Of a stretch of 64,000 nucleotides of DNA, positions 45,277-56,777 are shown piece by piece (position 1 is the first letter of the stretch; each line of letters starts with the position of its first letter). The notes beneath the pieces were generated by a model. The model had not been told where the DNA came from and did not search any database. It saw only the letters and a program-made list of their open reading frames with translations. The stretch spans positions 43,650 to 107,649 of the forward strand of contig MU405347.1 of assembly GCA_022836615.1 (NCBI GenBank). The letters run 5' to 3'. A program made the translations under genes and the position numbers. This DNA is from Annulohypoxylon bovei var. microspora (lineage: Eukaryota; Ascomycota; Sordariomycetes; Xylariales; Hypoxylaceae).

Positions 45277-46553
45277 CAGATACAAAAAAAAGGGGGGGAT
45301 TGAGTCACGTGACTAACACGCTCTTCATAAAGATAAACACCTTTAATTTAATAACAAGCATTCGACTCACGCTTAAATAAATCACATTATTTGCGCTACC
45401 TCTAGTAGCAATGTCAAACGACGGGAAAAGGCTATTTCCAATAATAGATTCTTTAATAGATCCATTAGAGTGATTCAAGATCAAACGAATTGTTGCCAAT
45501 AATAGTTAATAGCTTATATTGTCATCAATTTCAAGTGTCGACTACACGTGGCGGGTTACTGCCGAAGACGTGTTCAGCCGTACCGAATCCCATTGACGAA
45601 GCCGCCAAGTCCAATTCCGCGTAATAGGTTAGGTTAAGGCTAAGAAAGACAGGGGTATTGTTTGTGATCGACGGCGGATCTATCACGTAGCCACTGGCGT
45701 CATTCCTCCACTGCGGAAACGCTGTATCTTCTCTTCATCTTCGAACAAAAGATCCCCTCGAAGAGTTCCATAGATGGGATTTACGAAAAAACTTGAATTG
45801 GGAAAACGAATCTGATGATCTCCAAGACGGATGATTCTTAAGAAAAACCCATCGTGACAAATTCGGGTCACGGCGGGGGACGGACTAAACTATGGGCCAA
45901 TCACAAATGCATACATGTAACCCGGTAATCTTGAAACAGATTTTCTGCATGGTCCTTCGCCAAGGGTAAAAGCCCTAGGCTGATCATGGATCGTCAATGG
46001 GTCCACGGTTGATCCGGCTTGACCCAGTCCTGGTCTTTCGTTTGTCGTCGCTCTCAATTCTGCCTCCGATTGGCGGCTTCATCCCACCTTCGCGCGTGTT
46101 TCGAAACAATGAGGAGGCGGGCTGGCATCGACTCGTTTCAGGTTGAGCCGACAATCGAATGGCCTCCAGTCACTTTCTCTAGTGCTACATACGCTCTGCC
46201 AGATGGCCTAGGGAATAGCAAGGCTCATTCGACTAGCGAACGATGCTTGTATGCCTCTTCCCCAATGAGCAATCAGCATGGGGTGATGCTGGGGACCGCG
46301 GCCCTAAGTATGACGGAGCATACGGGGTTAATTGCGTTTGGGGGGTAATATATCACAGAAAGGTAGCCGAATGCACGCGGGTGTGACCTTCAGGCTGCCC
46401 AACGTAAATCTCAAGTCCTGTTGTCCTTCGAAACTATCCTTTTCTTTCGATCCAGATTTTGATCGCTTATTCCTTCGCAATACTACCCCTATCATAGCCT
46501 CTAGCCTTCGTTCAAGACACCGCAAATTGTCAATTGCGATTAGAAACAGTTCA
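45277..46553. other. Intergenic upstream of the C2H2 factor gene
   Basis: About 1.3 kb, holding the C2H2 gene promoter and leader. The frame of exon 1 extends back to 46332, but upstream residues show no domain and I prefer the ATG at 46554. Frames at 46019-46348 and 45683-45871 look non-coding. Confidence 0.5.
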
Positions 46554-48115
46554 ATGGATCATCCATCGAGGGTATTAGCGCAGGCGCGAGAGCATCTCGA
46601 GGCTCTCAAGCAATCCGGCCTCAGCCGTGACGCTTTGCTTGCTTTATTAGAGGAGCAACCACAACCGCAACCACAACCACAACAACAGCAACAGCCGCAA
46701 CAGCAGCAACCACAGAATGCAATGGTAACAGATGGTACGAGATTATTCCTAATGTCGCTCGCAAATTTACCACTAATGGATTCGTAATTGTAGCTTCTGC
46801 TCTGCCAAACTTCAGCTACAGAGACATCAATTCCTTCAGCCAACCTGCTAGACAACGATCATCCGTCTCGTCATCTAGATCTAGCTGCTCGAGCCGCGAT
46901 AGCGTTTTCTCTTCGGCATCCGCACGAAGCTCGATATCATCGGCAACGGCCCCGGCGACGGATGCGAAGTTCTGGTGCACATCGTGCGATAAGACATTCA
47001 AAAGGAAATTCGACTGGAAGCGACACGAGGAGGAATTCCACGAGCGATCGCGCAAATACCCCTGCCCGAATTGCAACCAGAGCTTTTGGGGACCTAACAC
47101 ATTTAATCAGCACCACAAGTCGGCGCATGGCTGCAAGACATGTCCTCATGCAGACACCGTCGTCAAACACCTACGGAAGAGGAGGGCATGGGGGTGCGGA
47201 TTCTGCGCTGCGATGCACGGCAAGTTTGAGAAACACATTGACCACGTTGCTGCGCATTTCGAGACCGGAAGCACGAAAGTAGATTGGCTGCATTCGAATG
47301 TCATATACGGTCTTTTACACCAGCATCTTATCCACGAAGCGTGGAAAGCATTGATTGCGAGGAAGCAGAGCAAGTTTAATGGTCACCAACCTATGTTCAG
47401 CTGGAGTCCCGAATCAACGGGACGAGCTCAAGGTTTCGTGGAGAACGAGAACCCCGGGCAGCTGCAAGATCTCTTAGAGTTTTTCGACGGGTCCAAGGAG
47501 TCCGCCGAGAATGTTGTCGAAATGGCGTACACCTGTGTTCACGTCGTATTCCGACCGAGGTCAGGGTCTGTTACTCAAGGCTCACCCCAATCGCCCTTAG
47601 GCCCGACGTCTCCCACCAACATATCCAAACACGTATCTGTCACACCGAGGACCCCCTCCACTCCACGGCGCTCGGCATCCACATCCGCGTTACCCGGAGT
47701 AAGTCGGCATAGCAGGCGGACACCGTCTAACGACTACCCCCACAATACCGTCTCCGCTCAAGTTTCGAATTTGAACTTGGCTATGCCTAGCCAGCAGCAA
47801 CCGATGATCAACGCGTACCAAAACTTCGCCATGCAACCCGCCCCGCAACAGAGGTACGTGCCGCCGCCCATCACGACCGACAAGGCACTCCCACCCGCAC
47901 CACTAGCACCATCTCCGACTTCGCCAATGCAGATGGACTTCCCAATCTTCAACACGGAAGAGGGACTGTTACCGCCACTTGACCTTTCCTCGGAGGACTG
48001 GCGGAGCTTTGCGAGCACCTTAGTCGAAGTGGAAGAGGAGCAGGCACACCCCCTCTCTTCGGGCGAGTTCCCCATGAGTTGGGAGGACTTGGGGCAATTC
48101 AACGCGAATTCATGA
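46554..48115 (+). CDS. C2H2 zinc finger regulator
   Basis: Two exons, 46554-46734 and 46794-48115, with a 59-nt intron (GTACGA...CGTAATTGTAG); 500 aa. The N-terminus has a short helix then a Pro/Gln repeat (QPQPQPQPQQQQQPQQQQPQ). A Ser-rich stretch follows. Two classical fingers come next: FWCTSCDKTFKRKFDWKRHE (C-x2-C-x12-H-x4-H) and YPCPNCNQSF...HHKSAH. A Cys/His-rich region (CKTCPHADTVVKHLRKRRAW, then CGFC) continues and may form a third non-canonical finger. The C-terminus is Pro/Ser-rich and ends in an acidic aromatic segment (PMSWEDLGQF) typical of activation regions. This pattern is common among Sordariomycete regulators with unassigned targets. An alternative start is 46332 in the same frame. 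A role at the neighbouring accessory loci is only a guess. Confidence 0.85.
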
Positions 48116-48776
48116 TAGTTAATGGTGGTGGCGGTGCAGGGAAGGCGATTGCTTAGGCGTTTTAAAAGCTCTGGAGCTTGTATTGTAATGTACTGTTATG
48201 CCCGGACCCGGGGCTCCGCTGGAAAAGCATAATGTAATGATAGTGGGCGATATAAACAGCTAGGCTGTACGTACGACGTTTGGCATGCAAAAATACAACA
48301 AAATGATTGTATCCAAATCAAATTACTCATAACGTCTATAATTGTAGCTGATAATCTCGAAATACATACCTAGGTACCTAGCTATGGCTCGAGTGATACT
48401 TTTGAGGATAGGTGAACGGGCAGAGCTAACGTATCGCCTGAGCAATACTACAATACTGTTTAAAGAGAGGTAATACTGTTTGAAATTTTGGCTTTTACAA
48501 AGTTGTCAATTTACGCTAATATTATTGGAATATTGAAGTTCTTCCATATCCTATATGAAAGTCACATGCGTTAAAATTCAACTGCGGCTCAATTGAAGGT
48601 TCGCGATATAGTTTGACTAAAATTTTAACTTTACCGAATTCCATTTTCGCGTTTATCTAGGACCAAGCTCGGGTCAGGTGGCTTAAGCCGAGACTAAGCA
48701 ACGATGAGCTGTGGCTGAGCGTGTCTAAACTTTACTTCATTAATTAATTTGTTAAAATACAAAGTTTCACACTCAC
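48116..48776. other. Intergenic
   Basis: C2H2 gene 3' flank, with TACCTAGGTACCTAG at 48367-48381, running into the broken 3' end of the oxidase pseudogene. Confidence 0.5.
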
Positions 48777-50274
48777 TTCTTCTTCAGCGCTCCCAGCTTC
48801 TCAAGCCTGCCGCCACCTCGGAAGCGCAACTCGATCCTGTGCGAGTGCCGTTCTGAAAGTCCGCATACTCCGACCGGTCGGATCCTCGCATAATCGCGAT
48901 CGACCGATCGTTGAAATCGCCCACCTCTTGACGGTTACTAGCGTCGGTGTGCCGGGTAAGATTGTTTCTTTTGAAACACGTTGGTCAGCATAAGTGCCTA
49001 TTCAGGTACGGGGATATTAATAGGTAGGTACTCACTGCCAATATCTTGTGTCATGGAGAGACATGGCAGATTCAAAACCGGACACTTTGGGGGAACGAGA
49101 ATCCCACTGGATGTTGAAAGCCGTGTTGATGGCGTCGGGACACTCTGCCACCGTGCTTTTCCATATGGAAATAGTTTTGATAAATCCGTCCGCGTCAAAA
49201 CGCCTTAGTCCAACCACGCCGAATCGCTTGAAACACCAAGGGCTTCGCAGCCGTCGCTAGCGTTCTGGATAGGAACTGGTCCACCCTTGGCTATAACGAG
49301 CTTCAGCCTTCAAGTCATACAGCGGCTTATACGCGCGCTCTGCATCATCGGGATTACCTGTGTATCTCGCCGCGATGCCTAAGGCTGGATTTCGTGCCGG
49401 CGGTGGTGCCTGGACCATCATGAGGCCAGCTGTCGCATTGCTTCTATCGTCCGTAAGTTTCTTCATGACTGGTGCAATATCCTTAGCGCGCTCAAGAGGG
49501 AATACGAAGGCTCCAACCCAGATAACTCTTTGGTCGTTGCCGAGCTCGCTCAGCGGAGTGGCTTTGATCGTCAGTTGAGTGACGAGTCCGAAGAACTGTC
49601 CTGCACCTCGGATAGCGTACAGCAAATCCGGCTCTGTTCGTTGACTATAATCAGGTTTCCGCTCGCGTCTATCATGTGAGCGGCTATGATTTGGTCTGAG
49701 TCGTAACTAGTGATTGAAGTGGTGATTGATACACCTCCGCCAAGAAAATAGGGAATGGCACCCACGGTATTTCCATTCCCTAAAGCTGCGGGTTAGGTTA
49801 GGTGAGCGAAAGGGAACCGCGCATCAGCTCCGAGGTCTCACCTGTGAAGATGCCCGCGTTAGCTAGCGCGATAGCTACCTCCTTTGACAAGATGCTCCCT
49901 TTTAGCACGGTTCTTTTTGCCGCGGCATCAATCTTGATTCCGGAATATTTACTTAGGTCAATGATGATTCCATCATCGCCAATGGTTGACCACTCGCTAT
50001 GCCCTCCACTTTTGGTAACAAGGGGAATTGATGGTTTAACGGCCTATTGTACCTTCACAGGTAGTAGTGAGTAGTCGGGTATCAGCACCGTCTTCTTGAT
50101 TTGCTCCTCAGATACAGGGAGCACAATTGCATCGGGGTTCTGGTGGTCAGTATCAGACCATCGTTCAGCATACTCTTGGAAGCGCGTGCCATTCTTGTCC
50201 GCTATAATCTCAAGACTTGGACCGATCTGAACCTGCAGCTCGTCGAGTAAATTAGGAGAGAGCTTATTAGCCAT
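48777..50274 (-). pseudogene. Decayed FAD-linked oxidase (BBE-like), multiple frameshifts
   Basis: Remnant of a berberine-bridge-enzyme-like FAD oxidoreductase. Recognisable pieces in order: MANKLSPNLLDELQVQIG (start 50274), TKSGGHSEWSTIGDDGIIID, then GNGNTVGAIPYFLGGGVS, IRGAGQFFGLVTQL, KRFGVVGLRRFD, SVAECPDAIN-type helix, HTDASNRQEV and FRGGGRLEKLGALKKK. Three introns remain plausible, including one of only 45 nt near 50050-50095 that would remove an in-frame TAG. Single-base frameshifts break the frame near 49636, 49260, 49230 and 48838, and the C-terminal exon is missing. The 49260 and 49230 shifts compensate each other. The rest reads well, so decay looks recent, or the assembly has errors. 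No repaired sequence is proposed. Confidence 0.82.
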
Positions 50275-50440
50275 ATTACTTTGAATATCGTTCTAGCAGA
50301 ATAACTAACGAAAAGGACAGGTGTAAGGGGCAGTTGATAACAATATTCCATTTTTGGTTTAAAATGGAGGCAACGGTTAGACAACAATATTCACTATCGG
50401 TAATAATGGAATCGCGATCGATTGAGATCTGCTGCGTGAT
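50275..50440. other. Former divergent promoter between two oxidase relics
   Basis: 166 bp between the start of the left pseudogene and the first recognisable residues of the right one. The missing N-terminus of the right copy suggests a deletion here. Confidence 0.4.
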
Positions 50441-51600
50441 GTGGCATTTGGTAACGACAAGACTCTGGTCATAATTGGTGGCGGGGCCCTGGTTTTCAAC
50501 GTAACTACGGCTAGTTCCCACAACGGCGCTCTCGTAGCTACGGGCACATGCGACTGTGTCGGACTTCTAGGTGCTGTGCTCGGAGGTGCTATCGGCTACC
50601 TAACCGGCGAATATGGTCTCGGTGTTGACAATATTGTGTCTAGGTATGAATGTGGTGCTGGCAGATGGCAGTACTGAGATCATCACCCCGGAATCTTCAC
50701 CAGACTTATTTTAGGCGTTTCGAGAGGCAGGACTAAGCTTGAGCATCGTGACATCGGCCGCGTCCAAAGCCTATCCCGTCGACAGCAGAAACTTATATAC
50801 GGCCTGGGCGGGTGCTCTAATCTAGGTATACATCTACACAGCCCGACTCCGTACTAGGGGCAATCGCAAGCTTAACCATGAAGCCACCCATGTCACTCTC
50901 CATAACCTGGGCCTTGGGCAATACAGGCTAACCATCTATCGTCGTGTCCGTCTTCTACCACGACACGGAAGGTATAAGGCGGGCCGCGTTTGCACCGTTG
51001 CTTCCTGTTGGCCCGGTTTCGGGCGGGACTGCGGTCACGTCATACGAAACGTGGAACGCCGGAAGCACAACCGCGTGCGCGAAGGGGGGCGTAAGCCGAC
51101 GTAGGCCGTTGGCATGTCACGTTTAGATACAACATCATGGCATGCGGTTTACGATGTATGGGAGGAGCTTGTGGGAAGGGCCGGGTTTGAGCATAGTTCG
51201 GTGCTGCTTGGTATCAATGCGATAGGGAGAGCACGCGATCTACCAGTTTCCAGCTCGGCTTTCTCATTCCGACAGACTGTCAGTCTTCTCGCGTCTATCG
51301 CAGCACTGCATAGGTACGGATCCAGCTCTTGATGCCATGGTCTTGAGCTACGGGCAGAAAGCAAGGGAATTGTGGCAAAGTGTCGATAGACTAGCCTAGC
51401 ACAGCGCGCAAGTGTTCATTCATTCTGAAGCAAGGTTGTTATCACTAACTTCGCATGTATACCTAGGTACATCAACAATGCCTTTAGCGATGAAAGTTTA
51501 GAGACAGTGTACGGTACAAGCCTTTGCAAGTTACAGGCACTGAAGAAAGATATGATCCGAAGTGTCGGTCCAACCAGTGGTTTCCAATACCCTATAATCA
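50441..51600 (+). pseudogene. Decayed FAD-linked oxidase, 5'-truncated, stops and frameshifts
   Basis: Second BBE-like oxidase relic, divergent from the first. Starts inside the FAD domain: ATGTCDCVGLLGAVLGGAIG, then YLTGEYGLGVDNIVS. After a frameshift it continues MNVVLADGSTEIITPESSPD up to a TAG, then AFREAGLSLSIVTSAASKAY. Further pieces: VSVFYHDTEGIRRAAFAPLL, TAVTSYETWNAGSTTACAKG, TTSWHAVYDVWEELVGRAGF, LDAMVLSYGQKARELWQSVD. The family-type C-terminus is at about 51470-51590 (INNAFSDESLETVYGTSLCK, a frameshift, then YDPK and QWFPIP). At least two stops and several shifts are present, and the N-terminal 100 or so residues are gone. It is more decayed than its neighbour, so it cannot make an active enzyme. 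Confidence 0.8.
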
Positions 51601-51823
51601 ATAACAGGCCTCTTTAGGCAGTCGTTGACGACAGGTGATCCGGAAGGGAATACATAATCCGCGTCCGCATTAGGTAAATGTATAAAATTCCTTCTATTGC
51701 TAGGCGAAAGAAAAATTATCGCGTGTGGGAGTAAAAATAAGGAGCTCCACCGCAGTGGGGATGGGTATACGACCGGACGTGAAATTTTTTTCGTAGTAAA
51801 AAAAAAATAAAGGCCAAAAGTAT

Positions 51824-51895
51824 TAGCTTCACTCCGTTTCGATCGGAGGTCCTCCGGGTTATGAGCCCGGCGCGCTTCCACTGCGCCATGAAGCT
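51824..51895 (-). tRNA. Initiator tRNA-Met (CAT)
   Basis: Intronless 72-nt gene with a perfect cloverleaf: acceptor AGCTTCA/TGAAGCT, D arm GCGC-AGTGGAA-GCGC, anticodon arm CCGGG-CTCATAA-CCCGG, T arm CTCCG-ATCGAAA-CGGAG. Initiator hallmarks are the A1:T72 pair, three G:C pairs under the anticodon loop, and the T loop ATCGAAA in place of TTCRANY. TTTT follows (complement of 51816-51819), with a ten-T run further on, as Pol III terminators. Confidence 0.96.
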
Positions 51896-54203
51896 TTTCT
51901 GACTGTCGTAATCCATTGGTACTGTATTGTGTTTACGTTAACCTATAAGCCCTTCGCCGACCTAGGACCGTGACTCACATTGTCACAGTGCCCACTCTTG
52001 AGTCCTATTGGGTGAATTTTAGATTTGTTCTTGTAACCTTGGGTACCTAATATACTTTTTGAATATAATTTTCCGATTTAATTCTTCTGATTAGGTACCT
52101 AGGTCCTAGGTATGTTCGTGTTTAATAGCATATCCTTCATGGAGTTAACTAAACTTCTACGTTAGATAATTCGAGTCGACCCAGGTGCCTACATGGCATT
52201 CAGTGCCGATTTTACTAAATTGGTAAATTATCTCAATTACAGCGTAACCAAGGACATCTGACATACCTATTGTTGCACACGGAGGGCAAAAAGAATGAAA
52301 AGAAGATGCACGGCGAGATATCAAAAGCAGTGGGTCGACCTAAGTCGGTTAAGATAGCTGTCCTATTTTCCCAAGCTTCTAATATTTAATTACGGAGGAA
52401 TTGGAAGACGATACCGTTCACGTATGTCTTCGCGTACTATGTATGAGCAAGCACTATGGTCTAGACCGCGATACTAACAGTCATCAATCACGAATGTGAT
52501 TTTCATGGTTAGGCAACATTCGGTATATGCTTGGGTAGGTAAGGTACCTAGGCAGTTATAAGCCTTAGGTAGCTTTTAGCCAACTAGAGGACTCCTCCCT
52601 AGGTATCCCTTATTTCATTCTTCCTCAAATTCACGTGTAATGTGGTAGTCAAGTCTACAATTACCTGCTCGCCTAATAGCCACCCAGCCCCAGTTATGAT
52701 GCTTAGGTAGTCGCCTTGTCAGTCTTGATACCATCCTACACATTTTGATGAAAAACATGAAGACGAGTCTTCTTCAATAGAACTTGTCTGTTAAAATTTA
52801 ACTCCTCGTCTCAAGAATTAGTTTGCTGCCCAATATTGTCCACGGCAACCCCTATTTGACAGTAACGATCTTGCGTAACAACAGTTTCGAAAGGTAACTA
52901 CCTAGGCATAATATGAGCACCTAGTAACCACTCGAAGCTACTTACACAAGTAATAACAGAATCTTATTACTTCATTGTCACGGCAAAACCAAGAGAAAAG
53001 ATTGAAGGTTTTGAGTGGTCTACCGGGCTAGTATAGCCCGGGGAAATCGTGTTTTATAAGAGCGTATGAGCAGGGGTTTAGTAAGGGCTATGATCCACGT
53101 TTTCCACGTGACATTCATTGCCGTTATTATTTGACACAAAATATGTATTCTACATTTATGTCAGTGCGTAGACGTTCTGCCGTTAATACCCCGCGAGTTA
53201 TTTCGCGGATTACATCGCGCCATCGTCAGTCGATTTAAGATCTGTCAAATCTTGCATCTCACGGTATGACGGTTAAAGTTAACTTCAAAACACGCGTGAT
53301 TCTCATAAATATCAATAAAATCCTACAGTTTCCTAAGTGCCTACTTAAATGTTGGCAGATTCAATTTCATGTAACAAGACATGTAGTCCTAAACTCCAGC
53401 CCTAGCCCCAAAGGCGCATGGTAATTATCTCGAAACACCGTGCCGCATTGGAATAATTGAAATTGATCCTTCAGGCCTTACATGGCAGCTATAAACTGGA
53501 TCTTTAAATCCTGTTGGATATAGGTAGATTACACAGCCCTGGGGGTAATTGGACAATCCCAATAATGAGCTAAAGAGTTAGGAATAGAGAGCTGGTCGCC
53601 GAGGCGTTGGTGCTGAAAGCGTTCTCACGTTCTATTATTTCCCCTAATTTTTCCTGTCTTTGTATTATTATTCCGTACCTATGTCATCACATCAAATTAG
53701 AAGTCGCGTGAAGTTCGGAGCGCCGCCCGGATCTGCAGCTACTTCACGACCGGGGTTGATCAACCCCAGGATTGACGCGCTAGGGTAGGTACCAAAATAG
53801 GTATTTTTAGAATCCTAATCTAGATCTAGACACCTCGCAAGACAGGATCGCACCAAGTTTTTAGGGGCTGAGGTGATATTTGTTGAACGCACATTGGCCA
53901 ATCCGTTCTAGGCTGCTGGCGTCAAGGTAATACCAACAACTTGGAATGCTTACTGACGCAGCGCAAGACAACTACAAAGTCCCTACTAGGTAGGTAGGTA
54001 AGGACCTATTTCGAAGTGCTATGTAAGTCCTATTTCTGGGTGTAAGCCTTAAATTGTAATGTAATTTCTAGATCCTATAGGAAGATAATATAAGTTATGA
54101 GAATATCCTGTTGTCCTCGGGCCATGGACTGGATGTCTGGATCTTGCTCGTAGAAACGACTCATCTGCTTGTTGGCTGTTCTGTGCAGTAGCTCACTACC
54201 ACC
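51896..54203. other. Intergenic, 2.3 kb
   Basis: AT-rich. TAGGTACCTAGG-type motifs at about 52092-52112, 52530-52552 and 53985-54003. Perfect hairpin CCGGGCTA-GTA-TAGCCCGG at 53023-53041 and 16-bp palindrome GGGGTTGATCAACCCC at 53752-53767. No gene recognised; the last few hundred bases are the GH128 promoter. Confidence 0.55.
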
Positions 54204-55097
54204 ATGGCTCTGCTTCAAAGTATCAAACGCATAGCATGCCTCGCAGCTTGCGTCTTGCTCGCAAGCCCGGCTAATGCAGCGCCAGTAGAAACTCTCGACG
54301 TGTTGTCTCAGCGCAGTTCCGCAGGCGGAAAGCGCATCATTCTTTGGGAGACAAGTTTATCAGCTGAGCTCCAAAGCATCCCTGCCCTGTTGACCGCGGC
54401 GACTACACTAGCTTCATCAACCGTCATCAAATCGATAACGAATTGGGAGACGAAGCGACCACTGGAGCTGACCAAAAACTTGCCTTTTCGCCCGATGGTG
54501 CGCACACCACAGCATCTCAGCGGCGAGAACTGGAATAACCTCATCTCTGTCGTGTCGTCACAAAAGAACACCATCGTGCACTTCTACAACGAGCCGGAAA
54601 TGGCCGGCATCAATGCAGCCGACGCGGTTGCGAAATGGCGGGCGAACATGATCCCGCTCCGGCAGAAATACGGCGCGAAGCTCGTCGCACCCGGCATCTC
54701 GAGCGCCCCGGCTGGCGCGGCATGGCTGCAGGCATTCATGGGCATGCTGGCGGCCAACGAGAAGCCGGACTACCTCAACCTGCACTTCTACACGCTGCAG
54801 AGCAGCTCCAGCGACCAGGAGATCGGCAACGCGAAGACCTACTTTACCAACATGCACAACACGTACAAGCTTCCCATCATCGTTGGCGAGATCGCGAGCA
54901 CCAATCGCGACGGGGCTCAGGTGGTGAAGTTCACCAAACAGGTGTCGAACTGGTTCGATGGCCAGAGCTGGATAGCCGAGTATGGCTTCTTCGGCGTGTC
55001 CACCAAGGTAGTCGATACTTTCGTGAGTCCGGCGGCGCAGTTGCTCACTGCAAATGGTGCTTGGACCGACCTTGGGAAATGGTGGATTGGAAAGTAG
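54204..55097 (+). CDS. Secreted GH128-type beta-1,3-glucanase (Asl1-like)
   Basis: Single-exon 297-aa protein with a strong start context (ACCATGG). A signal peptide of about 25 residues (ACLAACVLLASPANA) precedes a Glyco_hydro_cc catalytic barrel. Signatures: KRIILWETSL, VHFYNEPEMAG (proton-donor Glu of the NEPE motif), YLNLHFYTLQSS, and PIIVGEIAST (nucleophile Glu), then WIAEYGFFG near the end. GH128 members cleave beta-1,3-glucan, and fission yeast Asl1 acts at the cell wall. No GPI signal or carbohydrate-binding module is seen, so secretion to the medium or wall is expected. Upstream context gives no pathway clue. Confidence 0.9.
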   Translation: MALLQSIKRIACLAACVLLASPANAAPVETLDVLSQRSSAGGKRIILWETSLSAELQSIPALLTAATTLASSTVIKSITNWETKRPLELTKNLPFRPMVRTPQHLSGENWNNLISVVSSQKNTIVHFYNEPEMAGINAADAVAKWRANMIPLRQKYGAKLVAPGISSAPAGAAWLQAFMGMLAANEKPDYLNLHFYTLQSSSSDQEIGNAKTYFTNMHNTYKLPIIVGEIASTNRDGAQVVKFTKQVSNWFDGQSWIAEYGFFGVSTKVVDTFVSPAAQLLTANGAWTDLGKWWIGK

Positions 55098-56777
55098 GGG
55101 TAAAGGGGGGCGCATTATGCAGGGACTTTGGAGTTTTTTTTTTCTTTTCTTTTTTTCTTTTTTTGAATACCCTGTTGAGAGTGGCATGTATATACGGAGC
55201 CAATATCATCTGCATTACTATCTTACACTTCTTTCTTGTTTGATATTCTTGTGTATATTGTTCAATTCATTACCAAGTTCGACATAAAGAAAACTTTTAT
55301 CTCGGTTTTTAGGTGTTTTCTTCCTTGAACTAGTGTACGTTCATATGTTGGCTTGATCTTGCCGGCCTTCCCGGTATTATATCCGCACCTATTACAACTT
55401 GTGGCGCAAATTTAGAGTATGTTATGGTCCACGCCGCCGACGTTGATAACTTAGCGCCTGTAATATCAAGTTTTCCATGTGGATAGCTTACGACTTGTCA
55501 CTTTCTACCTAATATCCTCTCGGTCTGCTGGCGAATATATTACCCGAAGAGGAGAATTCGAGACACAATGGATTTTCGGAGTCTTGATAACTCCCCCGGA
55601 GATGAGGAATTGATGGAATGTTCAGATCGCATCTTGGAACCCGGCACGCTTAATACATGGTGCTATGAACTAGGTAATCTTACCCGGCTTTCGGAACCGG
55701 AGGTGGGCGATCTGAGGTCAAAAAGACGTAATTTGACATATTCCCGATGCCTGGTTATCGATCCTAGATCATGAGGGAATCATAATGGAACCTTAAGGGA
55801 CTAAGGACCCGTATGTTTGGGACCCTGTTTTCAAGGTCGTGATCGAATTGCCACAACAAGGAAGCTTTGTAGTACCCAGGTACCCATGATGCTTCATGGG
55901 TTACAGCCCTACATTGATTCCTTAATATATTGTATTTGCATCTGTTTGGGTTATCCTTACAGATACACTTTTTTGTTAACTCCGACGTTCTCTTTGACAT
56001 GGTTAAGAGAGACATGACTGGAGAGAATCCCTAATATCATAGTGACGATCTCCACTAGTTTGGCGGTCTGTCTTAGATTTACCCCAACTACCGGGGGCCT
56101 GGAATTACGTCGTAATGCGTGTCAGCGCGCACGCGAGCTCGGCACGTCGGGGAATTTCGCCCAGTTCTAGAAAAAACCCTAATCATCATTCGATGAAGAG
56201 ATCTGGCCAGATCTTCCCAGCTACGCATGAAAATGTTGTCACATCATGCCATATTTGCCTCACGAGGATAATTCTGCTCGTGTGATTTTATCCGTTTGAA
56301 AGCGAGGGACAGATATTCTAAGCCGTGTATAGGACCGGTAATGCCCGGAAACATATCGTCATGCTATTCCTCGCGCTAGAACATTTTTTATCTTTAACAT
56401 TCAGCCTGAGCCTGGCGACTGACTCCGCAAAGCGGACCAAGATGTAATGCTGCATCACCGGTTCGAGGCGGTAAGTAAAATATTAAAAACTTTGGACATA
56501 CTGTGTTCGTTACCCATGATGTTTCGAAACCTGAATAGTTTTATAATATTGAACCAAAATTTGTACCTTGTAGAATTGGGTCAATACCTAACTAATACGC
56601 GTCTCGTCCCTTTTGATTATCTCATCCTGCAGGTCCGAGGTCATTTCTCTCTCAGTACGACGTTGATACTTATTACGACTTGACTGACTTACAATCATAT
56701 TGTCTCCTGTGCTTCAATCCATTTTTATTCTATTTTATTAGCCATTCCAGGGTCTTTTAGGACCATAAGTGGCCGCC
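55098..56777. other. Intergenic, 1.7 kb
   Basis: T-rich 3' flank of the GH128 gene (55134-55165), then ordinary DNA and the flavohemoglobin promoter. Frames at 55568-55774 and 56447-56683 have no recognised product. Confidence 0.5.

Noticed and set aside
51824..51895. Elongator tRNA-Met
   Set aside because: A1:T72 and the ATCGAAA T loop are initiator features.
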